Made by a program: the position numbers and the translations under genes. The notes under the pieces are model-generated. The model made no database searches and was not told the DNA's origin. It saw nothing but the letters and a program-made list of their open reading frames with translations. This document shows positions 16,905-24,697 of a DNA stretch of 64,000 nucleotides, piece after piece (the stretch's first letter is position 1; each line of letters opens with the position of its first letter). This stretch comes from DASUCS01 sp041166385 (GTDB lineage Bacteria > Actinomycetota > Acidimicrobiia > Acidimicrobiales > JACDCH01), in the NCBI GenBank assembly GCA_041166385.1, contig JBEEFW010000103.1, positions 47,605 to 111,604 on the forward strand. Reading direction: 5' to 3'.

Positions 16905-16932
16905 TGTGAGCGAGATGTGAGGGAGCTGTGAG
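16905..16932. promoter_or_regulatory. Three 11-nt-spaced TGTGAG repeats (PhoP-like box)
   Basis: TGTGAG occurs at 16905-16910, 16916-16921 and 16927-16932, exactly one helical turn apart. Read on the minus strand the units are TCACAGC, TCACATC and TCACAGG, each separated by four bases. The mycobacterial PhoP site is TCACAGC-N4-TCACAGC, so this is a close match with a third unit. It lies between the divergent apbE and yceI genes. Binding by an OmpR/PhoP-type regulator is inferred. Confidence 0.55.
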
Positions 16933-17002
16933 GTCTCGTTGAATCACGCGCTCCGTAGAAACAGAGGAAACTCTGGGCTCGCACGCAGCGTTGAACGGAA
17001 CG

Positions 17003-17734
17003 ATGCCCCGCATGCCTCTTGCCCAATTCTTCGAGCGCCGCTGGAAGTGGCTCCTCCTGATCGTCCCGGTGACGCTGTTCGTCCTCGTCGAAGCCGGGAC
17101 GTACATCTACATCCACTTCATCTCGCCCGACCCGGCGCCGAAGCTGACGTTCTCGGACGTGCCGGCCGCGACGGCCTCGTCAGATGCGGGCGATCCCGCG
17201 CTCACCGCCGCCGGTGCGATCGACGGGACGTGGAACGTCGGTGACGGCAGCAAGGTGCAGTACCGGATCCAGGAGACCCTCAGCGGTCAGAGCAACGAGG
17301 CCACCGGCCAGGACACCTCGGTCACCGGCCAGATGGTCCTCGCCGGTACGACGGTGAACTCCGCCTCGTTCACGGTGGACATGAAGAAGTTCGAGACCAA
17401 CGAGGACCTGCGCAACACGCAGTTCCACAACCGGATCATGAACACGGCCAAGTTCCCGACCGCCACCTTCGAGCTCACGGCGCCGATCGACCTCACGGCG
17501 ATCCCCGAGAACCTGACGCAGGTCACGGTGCAGGCCACCGGCAAGCTCACCCTGCACGGCACGACCAACACCGTGACCTTCGACCTCTTGGCCCGCCGTA
17601 ACGGCGCGCACATCGAGGTGAACGGCACCATCCCGGTCACCTTCTCGGACTATGGCATCAGCAACCCGTCAGGCGGACCCGCCAAGGTCGGCGACAACGG
17701 CGACTTGGAGTTCCTGCTGATCCTTACGAAGTGA
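17003..17734 (+). CDS. Membrane-anchored YceI-family protein
   Basis: 243 residues from ATG 17003 (GGAA upstream; TTG 16991 and ATG 17012 are alternatives). A short basic leader and one transmembrane helix (WLLLIVPVTLFVLVEAGTYIY) precede a linker and a YceI lipocalin-like domain: IDGTWNVGDGSKVQYRIQE, NSASFTVDMKKFETNEDLRN, KFPTATFELT, GKLTLHGTTNTVTFDLLARR and IPVTFSDYGI. YceI domains bind isoprenoid-like lipids or quinones outside the membrane. The last bases overlap the 3' end of the convergent membrane-protein gene. Confidence 0.92.
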   Translation: MPRMPLAQFFERRWKWLLLIVPVTLFVLVEAGTYIYIHFISPDPAPKLTFSDVPAATASSDAGDPALTAAGAIDGTWNVGDGSKVQYRIQETLSGQSNEATGQDTSVTGQMVLAGTTVNSASFTVDMKKFETNEDLRNTQFHNRIMNTAKFPTATFELTAPIDLTAIPENLTQVTVQATGKLTLHGTTNTVTFDLLARRNGAHIEVNGTIPVTFSDYGISNPSGGPAKVGDNGDLEFLLILTK

Positions 17735-18386
17735 CCCGCGGGCGGAACATCAACCAGCTGATGGCCAGGATCCACACCGACCAGATCAGGAATCCGACGA
17801 GCCCCACCATGTTGACGGCCGCTGCGTCCGTTCCTGCGGAAAACATGCCGACGCCGAATGCGGCGGCGGCAAGCCACGCCAGATAGCTCGTCCAGGCGGG
17901 GAACATTCTTGCCCGCCAATTCAGCGCGCCGAAGGCGCTGAGGAAGATGACCACGCCGGCGGCGGAGGTGGCGAGGAAGACCAGCGACAGCGTGTAGAGG
18001 AATCGCAGGAACTCGTCGCCGGCGCCTGCGAAGACGTCGATCCGAATGGCGGTCGCCGAGGTGATCGCGCCGGACAACATCGCGGTGGAGCCGCCGAGGG
18101 CGAGGCCGAGCAACGCCACAACGGAGAGTCGCGGATCGCCGCCCTCACCGGCCCGCATGCGGCGGAACAGCGAGCCAAACCACCACGCCAGGCCGATTGT
18201 GCCGAACAGGGCCAGGATCTGTCCCGTCTTGATACCGCTGGCGTTGTCCCTGAAGTACTTCGCCACCTCGCTGGCCGAATCATCCGATGCTGGCGGCGTG
18301 CCGGGCAGGAACGTGGCCACCACGTTCAGGACGACGAACACCACCCCGCCGAGCGCCGCGTAGCGCTCCCATTTGGAATCCTCCAT
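17724..18386 (-). CDS. Hypothetical multi-pass membrane protein
   Basis: 220 residues from ATG 18386, chosen for a strong AGGGGG ribosome-binding site just upstream. About six hydrophobic segments are visible (YAALGGVVFVVLNVVATF, ILALFGTIGLAWWFGSLF, VVALLGLALGGSTAMLSGAI, FLYTLSLVFLATSAAGVVIF, TSYLAWLAAAAFGVGMF, VNMVGLVGFLIWSVWIL). The loop after the first helix (ASEVAKYFRDN) recalls DUF4386-type proteins. I cannot name a function. Confidence 0.8.
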   Translation of the reverse strand: MEDSKWERYAALGGVVFVVLNVVATFLPGTPPASDDSASEVAKYFRDNASGIKTGQILALFGTIGLAWWFGSLFRRMRAGEGGDPRLSVVALLGLALGGSTAMLSGAITSATAIRIDVFAGAGDEFLRFLYTLSLVFLATSAAGVVIFLSAFGALNWRARMFPAWTSYLAWLAAAAFGVGMFSAGTDAAAVNMVGLVGFLIWSVWILAISWLMFRPRVTS

Positions 18387-18585
18387 CGATACCCCCTCTG
18401 TTCGGACGACGTCCGATGGGGGGATTGAACCTACGCGGGAGGTGAACCTCAAGCATCAACGAGTCTTGATTCCCCGGACGGTCGATCCCACGCGCCGATC
18501 GCCACGAGTTGTCGATCGGATCGAACTGCAGTGCAACTTCATGTTGCCCATCGCCGCAACGGAATTGTCGGGCTACGTTCGCGCC

Positions 18586-19149
18586 GTGACGCGGGGGCTG
18601 CGCTGGCTGGTGGGCATCGGGGTGTTCGCAACCATGCTCGCGGCGTGCGGCGACGGCTCCCCTGTCGCAGGGGGCGCAGCCGCCTCCTCGTCGGCTGCTC
18701 CGGCGGTGGCTTCCGCCGACGCGATCACGACGACGGTGCCGCCGACGACGGATGCGCCGACGACAGAGGCACCGACGACCACCGCGGCACCGACCACAAC
18801 AGCGGCACCGACGACCACCGCGCCCGTGACGACCGCCGCGCCGACAACCACCGCGCCAGCGCCCACGACCACGACGCCGCCGACGACGACGCCATCACCA
18901 CCACCCGCGCCCCCGCCTGCTCCGGCGCCGGCATCGTCGTCGGTTCCGACGCAGTGGGTGGTGCAAGCGGGCGAGAGCTTCTGGACGGTCGCCGTCGCGG
19001 TCGCGGATGCACGCGCCGGCGGGCACGCGTCTGCGTCCGCCGTCGACAGCGTCTGGCGAGCGCTGATCGACGCCAACCGCGGCCAGCTGCCGAAGCCGAG
19101 CAATCCGAGCCTGCTCTTTGTCGGGACGATCCTGACGGTCCCACCCTGA
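18586..19149 (+). CDS. LysM-domain lipoprotein with Thr/Pro-rich linker
   Basis: 187 residues from GTG 18586, giving a lipoprotein signal (TRGLRWLVGIGVFATMLAAC, lipobox LAAC). A long low-complexity linker follows, made of TTT, APTT and PPTTT repeats and then PPPAPPPAPAP. The C-terminal domain is LysM-like (QWVVQAGESFWTVAVAVAD, ALIDANRG, LLFVGTILTVPP), which binds peptidoglycan. It probably spans from membrane to wall. The stop codon lies inside a hairpin shared with the convergent gene. Confidence 0.87.
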   Translation: MTRGLRWLVGIGVFATMLAACGDGSPVAGGAAASSSAAPAVASADAITTTVPPTTDAPTTEAPTTTAAPTTTAAPTTTAPVTTAAPTTTAPAPTTTTPPTTTPSPPPAPPPAPAPASSSVPTQWVVQAGESFWTVAVAVADARAGGHASASAVDSVWRALIDANRGQLPKPSNPSLLFVGTILTVPP

Positions 19150-19169
19150 CGGGCAAAAGCCCAGGTCAG
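19146..19169. terminator. Short bidirectional hairpin over two stop codons
   Basis: CTGAC and GGGC pair with GCCC and GTCAG around an AAAA loop, with a two-base AG bulge on the right arm. The stop codons of both convergent genes (19147-19149 and 19166-19168) are within the stem. It is the only terminator-like structure between them. Confidence 0.55.
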
Positions 19170-20608
19170 CGGTAGTGCTCCCAGGCGTCGGCGAGGCGCC
19201 GCACGCCCTCCTCGAGTTGGTCGGGCGGCCCGCTGAACGACAACCGCAGCCGGTTCGTGTGGCGCGTCGAAGGTGACAGCGCCGGTGCGGTCGCCACCGC
19301 CACGCCGTGACGCAAGGCGGCTTGAGCAAACGCCTCGGCGGTCGGTATCGGAAGGCGAACCCACAACGAGAGCCCACCGGCGGGCTGGTCCCACGACCAG
19401 CTGGGAAGGCTCGTGCTCAACGCGAACGTGAGGGTCTCGTAGCGTGCTCTGAGCTGCTCGCGGAGTCGATCAACGTAGGTGGACGCCGGAGCCTGCAGCG
19501 AGTGCAGCAATCGCTCGGCGAGCAGCTGGCTCACCGCCGACGAACCGAGATCCTGGGTGGCCTTGACGTTGGCGAAGCGGGTGGCGAGCGGTGCCGGTGC
19601 TCGGACCCAGCCGATCCGCAACCCACCCCAGAAGAGCTTGCTCAGCGATCCCACCACGGCGACCGACGCGTCGCCGCAGTGCGACGCGATAGGCGGCGGC
19701 GCGGGATGCCATGCGAGGTCGGCGAGCGCGAGGTCCTCGACGAGCGGGACGCGCGCCGCACGGATCAAGGCGGCGATGCGCCGCCGCCGAGTCTCACTCA
19801 GCACGACGCCCGTCGGGCTGTGCAGCGTCGACTGCAGGTACACGAGCGCGGGCCGATCGGCGAGCGCGGCCTCGAGCTCGTCAACGCGAACACCGTGAGC
19901 GTCGACGGCGACGCCCCGCAGTCGCGCCCCGGACTGCCCGAACGCGGCGATCGCCCCCGGATACGTCGGATCCTCGACGACGACCGTGTCGCCGGGTCGG
20001 AGCCAGCACGCGGCGGCCGCGCTGATCGCCTGTTGCGCGCCGGTCGTGATCACGATCTGGTCCGCGGTGCTCGGCAGTCCCCACGCACTCATGTGGCCGG
20101 CCACGGCCGTCCGCAGGCCCGTGAGTCCCCACGGGCTGTAGCCCGTGTCGGGGGCGACGGCGTGCAACTCGCTCGAGGTCAGCGTCACCGGTGGGAGTCC
20201 CGAAGCGTCGTGCAGCACCGAGATCGACAAATCAATGATCCTTGAGGGTCCGGCGCTGCGCTCGACGAGCCGGTGGACCAGCGCCGAGCCCTCTCGACCA
20301 GGGGGCAACCCGAGCGCCCCGGCTCCGAGGACGTACGTACCGCTGCCTTGGCGGCGCTCGATCAGCCCGTCGGCCACCAACACGTCGTACGCCGCGACGG
20401 CCGTGCCGCGGCTCACGACCAGCGCGGCCGCCAGCGAGCGCTCGGCCGGGAGCCGCGTGCCCTGATCGAGCGCGCCGCGCTCGATGCCGCCGGCGATTGC
20501 CCGCGCCAGCAGGCGGAACAACGGGGCCGACCCGACCGCCCAGTCGCTCAGCTCCGCGACGAGCGCGCCGGTCTGGTCCACTTGTCGCGGATTGGCCCTT
20601 CTCACCAT
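19166..20608 (-). CDS. MocR/PdxR-type GntR regulator with aminotransferase domain
   Basis: 480 residues. An N-terminal GntR winged helix (LFRLLARAIAGGIERGALDQ, RLPAERSLAAALVVSRGTAVAAYD, GLIERRQGSGTYVLG) is joined to a class I aminotransferase fold with the PLP lysine in SLSKLFWGGLRIG and HSPTG/VVEDPTYPG-type motifs. Such MocR proteins sense PLP or amino acids and usually control a divergent gene. Here a stand-alone aminotransferase of the same superfamily starts only 25 nt away. PdxR is one possibility, but no pdxST is present, so the target is probably the neighbour. Confidence 0.93.
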   Translation of the reverse strand: MVRRANPRQVDQTGALVAELSDWAVGSAPLFRLLARAIAGGIERGALDQGTRLPAERSLAAALVVSRGTAVAAYDVLVADGLIERRQGSGTYVLGAGALGLPPGREGSALVHRLVERSAGPSRIIDLSISVLHDASGLPPVTLTSSELHAVAPDTGYSPWGLTGLRTAVAGHMSAWGLPSTADQIVITTGAQQAISAAAACWLRPGDTVVVEDPTYPGAIAAFGQSGARLRGVAVDAHGVRVDELEAALADRPALVYLQSTLHSPTGVVLSETRRRRIAALIRAARVPLVEDLALADLAWHPAPPPIASHCGDASVAVVGSLSKLFWGGLRIGWVRAPAPLATRFANVKATQDLGSSAVSQLLAERLLHSLQAPASTYVDRLREQLRARYETLTFALSTSLPSWSWDQPAGGLSLWVRLPIPTAEAFAQAALRHGVAVATAPALSPSTRHTNRLRLSFSGPPDQLEEGVRRLADAWEHYR

Positions 20609-20619
20609 GGGCCACTTAT
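20574..20619. promoter_or_regulatory. Paired PdxR/MocR-like boxes in divergent promoter
   Basis: TGGTCCACTTGT (20574-20585) and TGGGCCACTTAT (20608-20619) are direct repeats differing at two of twelve positions, 34 nt apart. In reverse complement they carry AAGTGGAC and AAGTGGCC, close to the corynebacterial PdxR box (AAAGTGGWCTA). The second copy overlaps the regulator's start codon and fills the 25-nt gap; the first lies in its early coding region. Operator function is inferred. Confidence 0.5.
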
Positions 20620-20633
20620 GACACGGTCACCCC

Positions 20634-21830
20634 ATGGCCGTCCAGAGCGCTCGGACTCCGCAGGCAGCAACGTCCATCCAGCTCGCGCCGGCAGGGCGGC
20701 GCATCGACTCGTCGGCCATTCGCGATCTGCTGCACGTCGTCGACCGGCCCGACGTGATCTCGCTTGCCGGCGGTCTCCCCGCGGCCGAGACTTTCCCCGC
20801 GGCGGCCCTGTCCGACGCGATGGCCGACATCCTCGCCACCGATCCGTCCGCGTTGCAGTACTCGACGACCGAGGGCTACCTGCCGTTGCGCGAGTGGGCC
20901 GGCACGCGCCACGGCGTCGGCCCCGATCGGGTGCTGATCACCCACGGTTCGCAGCAGGCCCTCGATCTCGTGGCGCGGGCACTCGTCGAACCGGGAGCGG
21001 TGGTCGCGCTGGCTGACCCCGGCTACGTGGGCGCCGTCCAAGCGCTGCGCCTCGCCGGCGCGCGCCTGCGGGCGGTGCCGAGCGATGCCGACGGCCTCGA
21101 CGTTGGTGCGCTCGCCGATCGTCTCCGGCGCGGCGAGCGGCCGGCAGTCGTCTATGTCGTGGCCAACTTCGACAACCCGACCGGTGCCACGCTGTCGCTC
21201 GTGCGCCGGGTCGAGCTCGCGGCGCTGGCGGATCGGTACGGGTTCGTGATCGTCGAAGACGACCCCTATGGCGACCTGCGCTGGAGCGGCGCGGCCCAGC
21301 CATCGCTCGCGACCTTCAGCGATCGCGTCGTGACGCTGGGATCCATGTCGAAGATCGTGTGCCCGGGGCTGCGCATCGGCTTCGTGGTCGCGCCGCCCGA
21401 ACTGGCGCAGGCACTTGTGCTCGTGAAGCAGGCCGTCGACCTGCACACGTCGACGCTCTCGCAGCGCGCCGTCCACCGCGTCGTGACCACTCCCGGTTTC
21501 ATGGCCGCCCAGCTCGATCGTCTACGGCCGCTGTATCGCGATCGTTGCGCCGCGCTCGCGCAGGCGCTGACCTCGACCCTCGGCGACCGCTTCGAATTCC
21601 ATCCACCCGCCGGTGGCATGTTCGTGTGGGGTCGGTTCGTCGAGCCGATCGACACGCAGGCGTTGCTGCCGGCTGCGCTCGAGCACGGCATGGCGTACGT
21701 GCCTGGCCAGGCTTTTTCCGTCGAGCACGACCACCGGCAGGCGCTGCGGCTCTCGTTCGTGACGACCCCGCCGGCTCAGCTCGAAGAAGGCGTGCGCCGC
21801 TTGGCGGCGGCGCTCGGCCCGGCGAGGTAG
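20634..21830 (+). CDS. PLP-dependent aminotransferase class I/II (LysN-like)
   Basis: 398 residues, fold type I. Motifs are VISLAGGLPAAETFP, ALQYSTTEGYLPLREW, ITHGSQQALDLVARAL, NFDNPTGATLS, the Asp-containing VEDDPYGDLRW, the Schiff-base lysine in GSMSKIVCPGLRIGFV, and the substrate-carboxylate region RLSFVTTPP. The AGGLP start and DDPYGDL signature fit the LysN/2-aminoadipate-type group that is related to MocR C-terminal domains. The substrate is uncertain. Its end overlaps the convergent ASCH gene by 55 nt. Confidence 0.92.
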   Translation: MAVQSARTPQAATSIQLAPAGRRIDSSAIRDLLHVVDRPDVISLAGGLPAAETFPAAALSDAMADILATDPSALQYSTTEGYLPLREWAGTRHGVGPDRVLITHGSQQALDLVARALVEPGAVVALADPGYVGAVQALRLAGARLRAVPSDADGLDVGALADRLRRGERPAVVYVVANFDNPTGATLSLVRRVELAALADRYGFVIVEDDPYGDLRWSGAAQPSLATFSDRVVTLGSMSKIVCPGLRIGFVVAPPELAQALVLVKQAVDLHTSTLSQRAVHRVVTTPGFMAAQLDRLRPLYRDRCAALAQALTSTLGDRFEFHPPAGGMFVWGRFVEPIDTQALLPAALEHGMAYVPGQAFSVEHDHRQALRLSFVTTPPAQLEEGVRRLAAALGPAR

Positions 21831-22390
21831 GCCGCGCCCCGGGGCGACAGTTCGTAGCCCCGCTCGAGGCTGATGGTGAGCCCGAGGTTCTTGAGTTTGC
21901 GCACGTCCAGCTTGAAGGGCTGCGTCTCCCGGCCGAAGCCGGCGGCCAGGTCGGCGGCCCGGGTGGCCGGCCGAGCCGCAATGACATCGAGCACGGCGCG
22001 GGTCCACGGCCCGTGCGAGCTCGCGCGGTCGAGGCGGTCGAGCCGGCGGTCGATGTCCGCTCGATCGTCGTCGGTGAGGATGGCCGCCGCCGCCAGTTCG
22101 GCTCGCGGGTCGGGCTCGTCCACGAGGTGGAACTGCACGCGATAGATCGGCGACGAGTCATCGCCGCGTAGATCGCTCACGACCGCGGCCGCCGATGGAT
22201 ACCCCGAGACGAGCGCATCGGGATCGCTGATGTTCGATGCCGCGATCACGTCGACGCGCTCGACCTCGATGATCCCACCGGCGGTCCGATAACGCCGGCC
22301 GCCGACCGCCTGGCATCGCCGCCAGCGGCGGAAGGTGACCGTGATCGATCCGTCGGCGATCAGCGGCCAGAAGCGCTGTTCGAACAACAT
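21776..22390 (-). CDS. ASCH-domain protein with winged-helix-like C-terminus
   Basis: 204 residues from ATG 22390. The N-terminal half is ASCH-like (MLFEQRFWPLIADGSITVTF, RRYRTAGGIIEVERVDVIAA, SPIYRVQFHLVDEPD), a PUA-related fold that binds RNA or modified nucleotides. The C-terminal half (WTRAVLDVIAARPATRAADLA, FKLDVRKLKNLGLTISLERG, YELSPRGAAYL) looks like a small winged helix. The 3' end overlaps the aminotransferase gene antisense by 55 nt. Its role is unknown; a nucleic-acid-related function is inferred. Confidence 0.8.
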   Translation of the reverse strand: MLFEQRFWPLIADGSITVTFRRWRRCQAVGGRRYRTAGGIIEVERVDVIAASNISDPDALVSGYPSAAAVVSDLRGDDSSPIYRVQFHLVDEPDPRAELAAAAILTDDDRADIDRRLDRLDRASSHGPWTRAVLDVIAARPATRAADLAAGFGRETQPFKLDVRKLKNLGLTISLERGYELSPRGAAYLAGPSAAAKRRTPSSS

Positions 22391-22416
22391 CGACCGCACA
22401 GTAGGTTGACCCGCCA

Positions 22417-24162
22417 ATGGCCTACCGGCTCGGCATCGACATCGGCACGACGTACACGGCAGCCGCCATCGTCGAGAACGGTCAGGCGTCGATCGTCGCA
22501 CTCGGCGATCGAGCCCCCGTCGTGCCGACGGTTGTCTTCCTTCGCGAGGACGACCAGATCCTCACCGGCGACACCGCCAACCGCCGCGCCGCGAGCGATC
22601 CCGGTCGCGTCGCCCGGCAGTTCAAGCGACGCGTCGGCGACACGACGCCGTTGCTGCTCGGCGGATCGCCGATGTCGGCGCAAGCGCTCATGGGGCGAAT
22701 GCTGCGGTGGACGCTCGACCATGTGATCCAGCTGCAGGGCGGGCCGCCCGACCATGTGACGGTGTCGCACCCGGCCAACTGGGGCGCCTACAAGCTCGAC
22801 CTGTTGGGCCAAGCCATACGCATGGCGGAGATGGGGGAGACCAGCACCATCAGTGAGCCCGAGGCCGCCGCCATCTATTACGCGTCGACGCAACGGGTCG
22901 ATCCCGGTGAGACGATCGCGGTCTACGACCTCGGCGGCGGCACGTTCGACGCCGCGGTGCTGCGCAAGACCGAGGATGGGTTCACGATCCTCGGCTCACC
23001 GGAAGGCATCGAGCATCTCGGCGGCATCGACATCGACGAAGCGGTGTATGCGCACGTCGCTGCCGCGCTCGGAGGCGCGCTCGACGGGCTGGATGCGGAC
23101 GATCCCATGTCACAGGCGGGCGTCGCGCGGTTGCGGTCCGATTGTGTCGAGGCCAAAGAAGCGCTGTCGACCGACTCGAGCGCGTCGATCCCGGTGCTGT
23201 TGGCGAACGTGCAGGCCGAAGTGCGCATCACGCGCGACGAACTCGAGCGGATGGTTCGACCGTGGCTCACTGACACGATCGCGGCATTGCGCCGCGCGTT
23301 GCGGTCGGCCGGCGTCGAGCCCGAGGACATCAAGACCGTCCTGCTCGTCGGGGGCACGTCGCGCATCCCGCTCGTCTCGCAGATGGTGTCGGAGAACCTC
23401 GGGCGCCCGGTGTCGGTCGACGCCCATCCGAAGCACGCCGTCGCGCTGGGCGCCGCGCTTGCGGCCGAGCAATCCGTGGCCGCCCGCCGAGGAGCCGAGC
23501 CGGCGCCGGTGGTCGTGGTCGCACCGCCAGAGTCTCCTGTTCCGCCCGCGGCCGTGCCGGCCCCGGCACCACCGCCCGCTCCGGCGCCTCCACCACCTCC
23601 CGACGCCGCCCCGCCCGCGCCCTCGCCACTACCCGGCGCCGTCCCGGCTCGCAGCAACCGTCGGTGGATCATCCCGGCGGCCGCCGCCGCACTCGTGGCG
23701 GTGATCGTCGGCGTCGTCGTCGCGACCAGCGGAGGCGGCAAGGACAACGTCAACACCGCGGCCTCGAACGGCGCGAGCAGCTCTACGGGCTCGTCGTCGA
23801 GCGCCTTGCCTGTGGTACCGGTCGGTGCCAGTGGTCGCGGCGTGATGATCGATGCCATCACGATCAGGGACGGCAAGTACTCGGTCACCTACCGGACGGC
23901 GGGGTACACGCCCAAGGTCGACGGGAACGATCCCGAGTCGCACCACATCCACTTCTTCTTCGACGACCTCGCCGTGGAGAATGCCGGTACGAACGGACCG
24001 AACCCCGGCTCGTGGATCCTCTATGACGTGCCCTCGCCGTTCGAGGGCTTCAAGGAATCCGATCGGCCCTCGAGCGCGAGGCGGATGTGCGCGGTGGTCT
24101 CCGACTTCTTGCACCGCATCGAGGTCGACACGGGCAACTGCGTCAATTTGCCTGGCGTCTGA
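22417..24162 (+). CDS. Membrane-anchored Hsp70-like ATPase with extracellular domain
   Basis: 581 residues. Residues 1-350 form a DnaK-type nucleotide-binding domain: phosphate-1 GIDIGTTYTAAAIVENG, VSHPANWGAYK, phosphate-2 YDLGGGTFDAAVL, adenosine motif VLLVGGTSRIPLV. The substrate-binding domain of DnaK is absent. Instead a Pro/Ala-rich segment leads to a transmembrane helix (about 416-440, IIPAAAAALVAVIVGVVV), a Ser-rich spacer and a globular outer domain with HHIHFFFDDLAVENAG and a possible disulfide (MCAVVSDF, TGNCVNLPG). It is divergent from the ASCH gene. It probably couples ATP state to an outer ligand, but no partner is known. Confidence 0.88.
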   Translation: MAYRLGIDIGTTYTAAAIVENGQASIVALGDRAPVVPTVVFLREDDQILTGDTANRRAASDPGRVARQFKRRVGDTTPLLLGGSPMSAQALMGRMLRWTLDHVIQLQGGPPDHVTVSHPANWGAYKLDLLGQAIRMAEMGETSTISEPEAAAIYYASTQRVDPGETIAVYDLGGGTFDAAVLRKTEDGFTILGSPEGIEHLGGIDIDEAVYAHVAAALGGALDGLDADDPMSQAGVARLRSDCVEAKEALSTDSSASIPVLLANVQAEVRITRDELERMVRPWLTDTIAALRRALRSAGVEPEDIKTVLLVGGTSRIPLVSQMVSENLGRPVSVDAHPKHAVALGAALAAEQSVAARRGAEPAPVVVVAPPESPVPPAAVPAPAPPPAPAPPPPPDAAPPAPSPLPGAVPARSNRRWIIPAAAAALVAVIVGVVVATSGGGKDNVNTAASNGASSSTGSSSSALPVVPVGASGRGVMIDAITIRDGKYSVTYRTAGYTPKVDGNDPESHHIHFFFDDLAVENAGTNGPNPGSWILYDVPSPFEGFKESDRPSSARRMCAVVSDFLHRIEVDTGNCVNLPGV

Positions 24163-24208
24163 CCGTTGTCGGGAATCCGCTTCCCGCAGCGGGCGTTGAC
24201 GCCACCCG

Positions 24209-24664
24209 ATGCAAGTCAAAGAGCTCGGCCATCTCGTGCTGTATGTCCGCGACCTCGATCGCTCCCGTCGCTTCTACCGCGACGTGCTCGGCTGGCATGA
24301 GGTCGCGGGGGACACCCCGTTGCAATTCCCAGCGGCGGCGTTCTCCTCAGGGCGCACCCATCACGAGCTGTTGCTCATCGAGGTCGGACCCGACGCCGCA
24401 CCGCAGGCGAGCGGACGACACGTTGGGCTCTACCACTTCGGTCTGAAGGTCGGCGAGACCGACGACGAGCTGCGCGACGCGGTGCGCCAACTCGAGCAAG
24501 CCGGCGTGCCGATCGTCGGCACCTCCGATCACACGGTGACGCACAGCGTGTACATCACCGATCCCGATGGCAACGAGATCGAGCTGTACATCGACGTGCA
24601 GCCGGAGACATGGCGCGACGACCCGGCAGCGGTCTTCGCTCCGATCAAACCGCTGCGCCTCTGA
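24209..24664 (+). CDS. VOC/glyoxalase-family protein
   Basis: 151 residues with the paired beta-alpha-beta-beta-beta fold: LGHLVLYVRDLDRSRRFYRD, VLGWHEVAG, HHELLLIEVG, VGLYHFGLKV, and DPDGNEIELYID. Likely metal ligands are the His of LGHLVLYV, His of YHFGLKV and Glu of NEIELY, as in extradiol dioxygenases and glyoxalases. The substrate is unknown; the long second-domain VYITDPDGN fits catechol-dioxygenase-like members. Confidence 0.88.
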   Translation: MQVKELGHLVLYVRDLDRSRRFYRDVLGWHEVAGDTPLQFPAAAFSSGRTHHELLLIEVGPDAAPQASGRHVGLYHFGLKVGETDDELRDAVRQLEQAGVPIVGTSDHTVTHSVYITDPDGNEIELYIDVQPETWRDDPAAVFAPIKPLRL

Positions 24665-24697
24665 GGAGATCTTGGTAACTGCTCCACCCCGGTCGAG

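Noticed and set aside
18720..18940. Repeated ACGACC/ACC units considered as a CRISPR or minisatellite array
   Set aside because: They encode the Thr/Pro/Ala linker of the LysM lipoprotein; there are no regular spacers.
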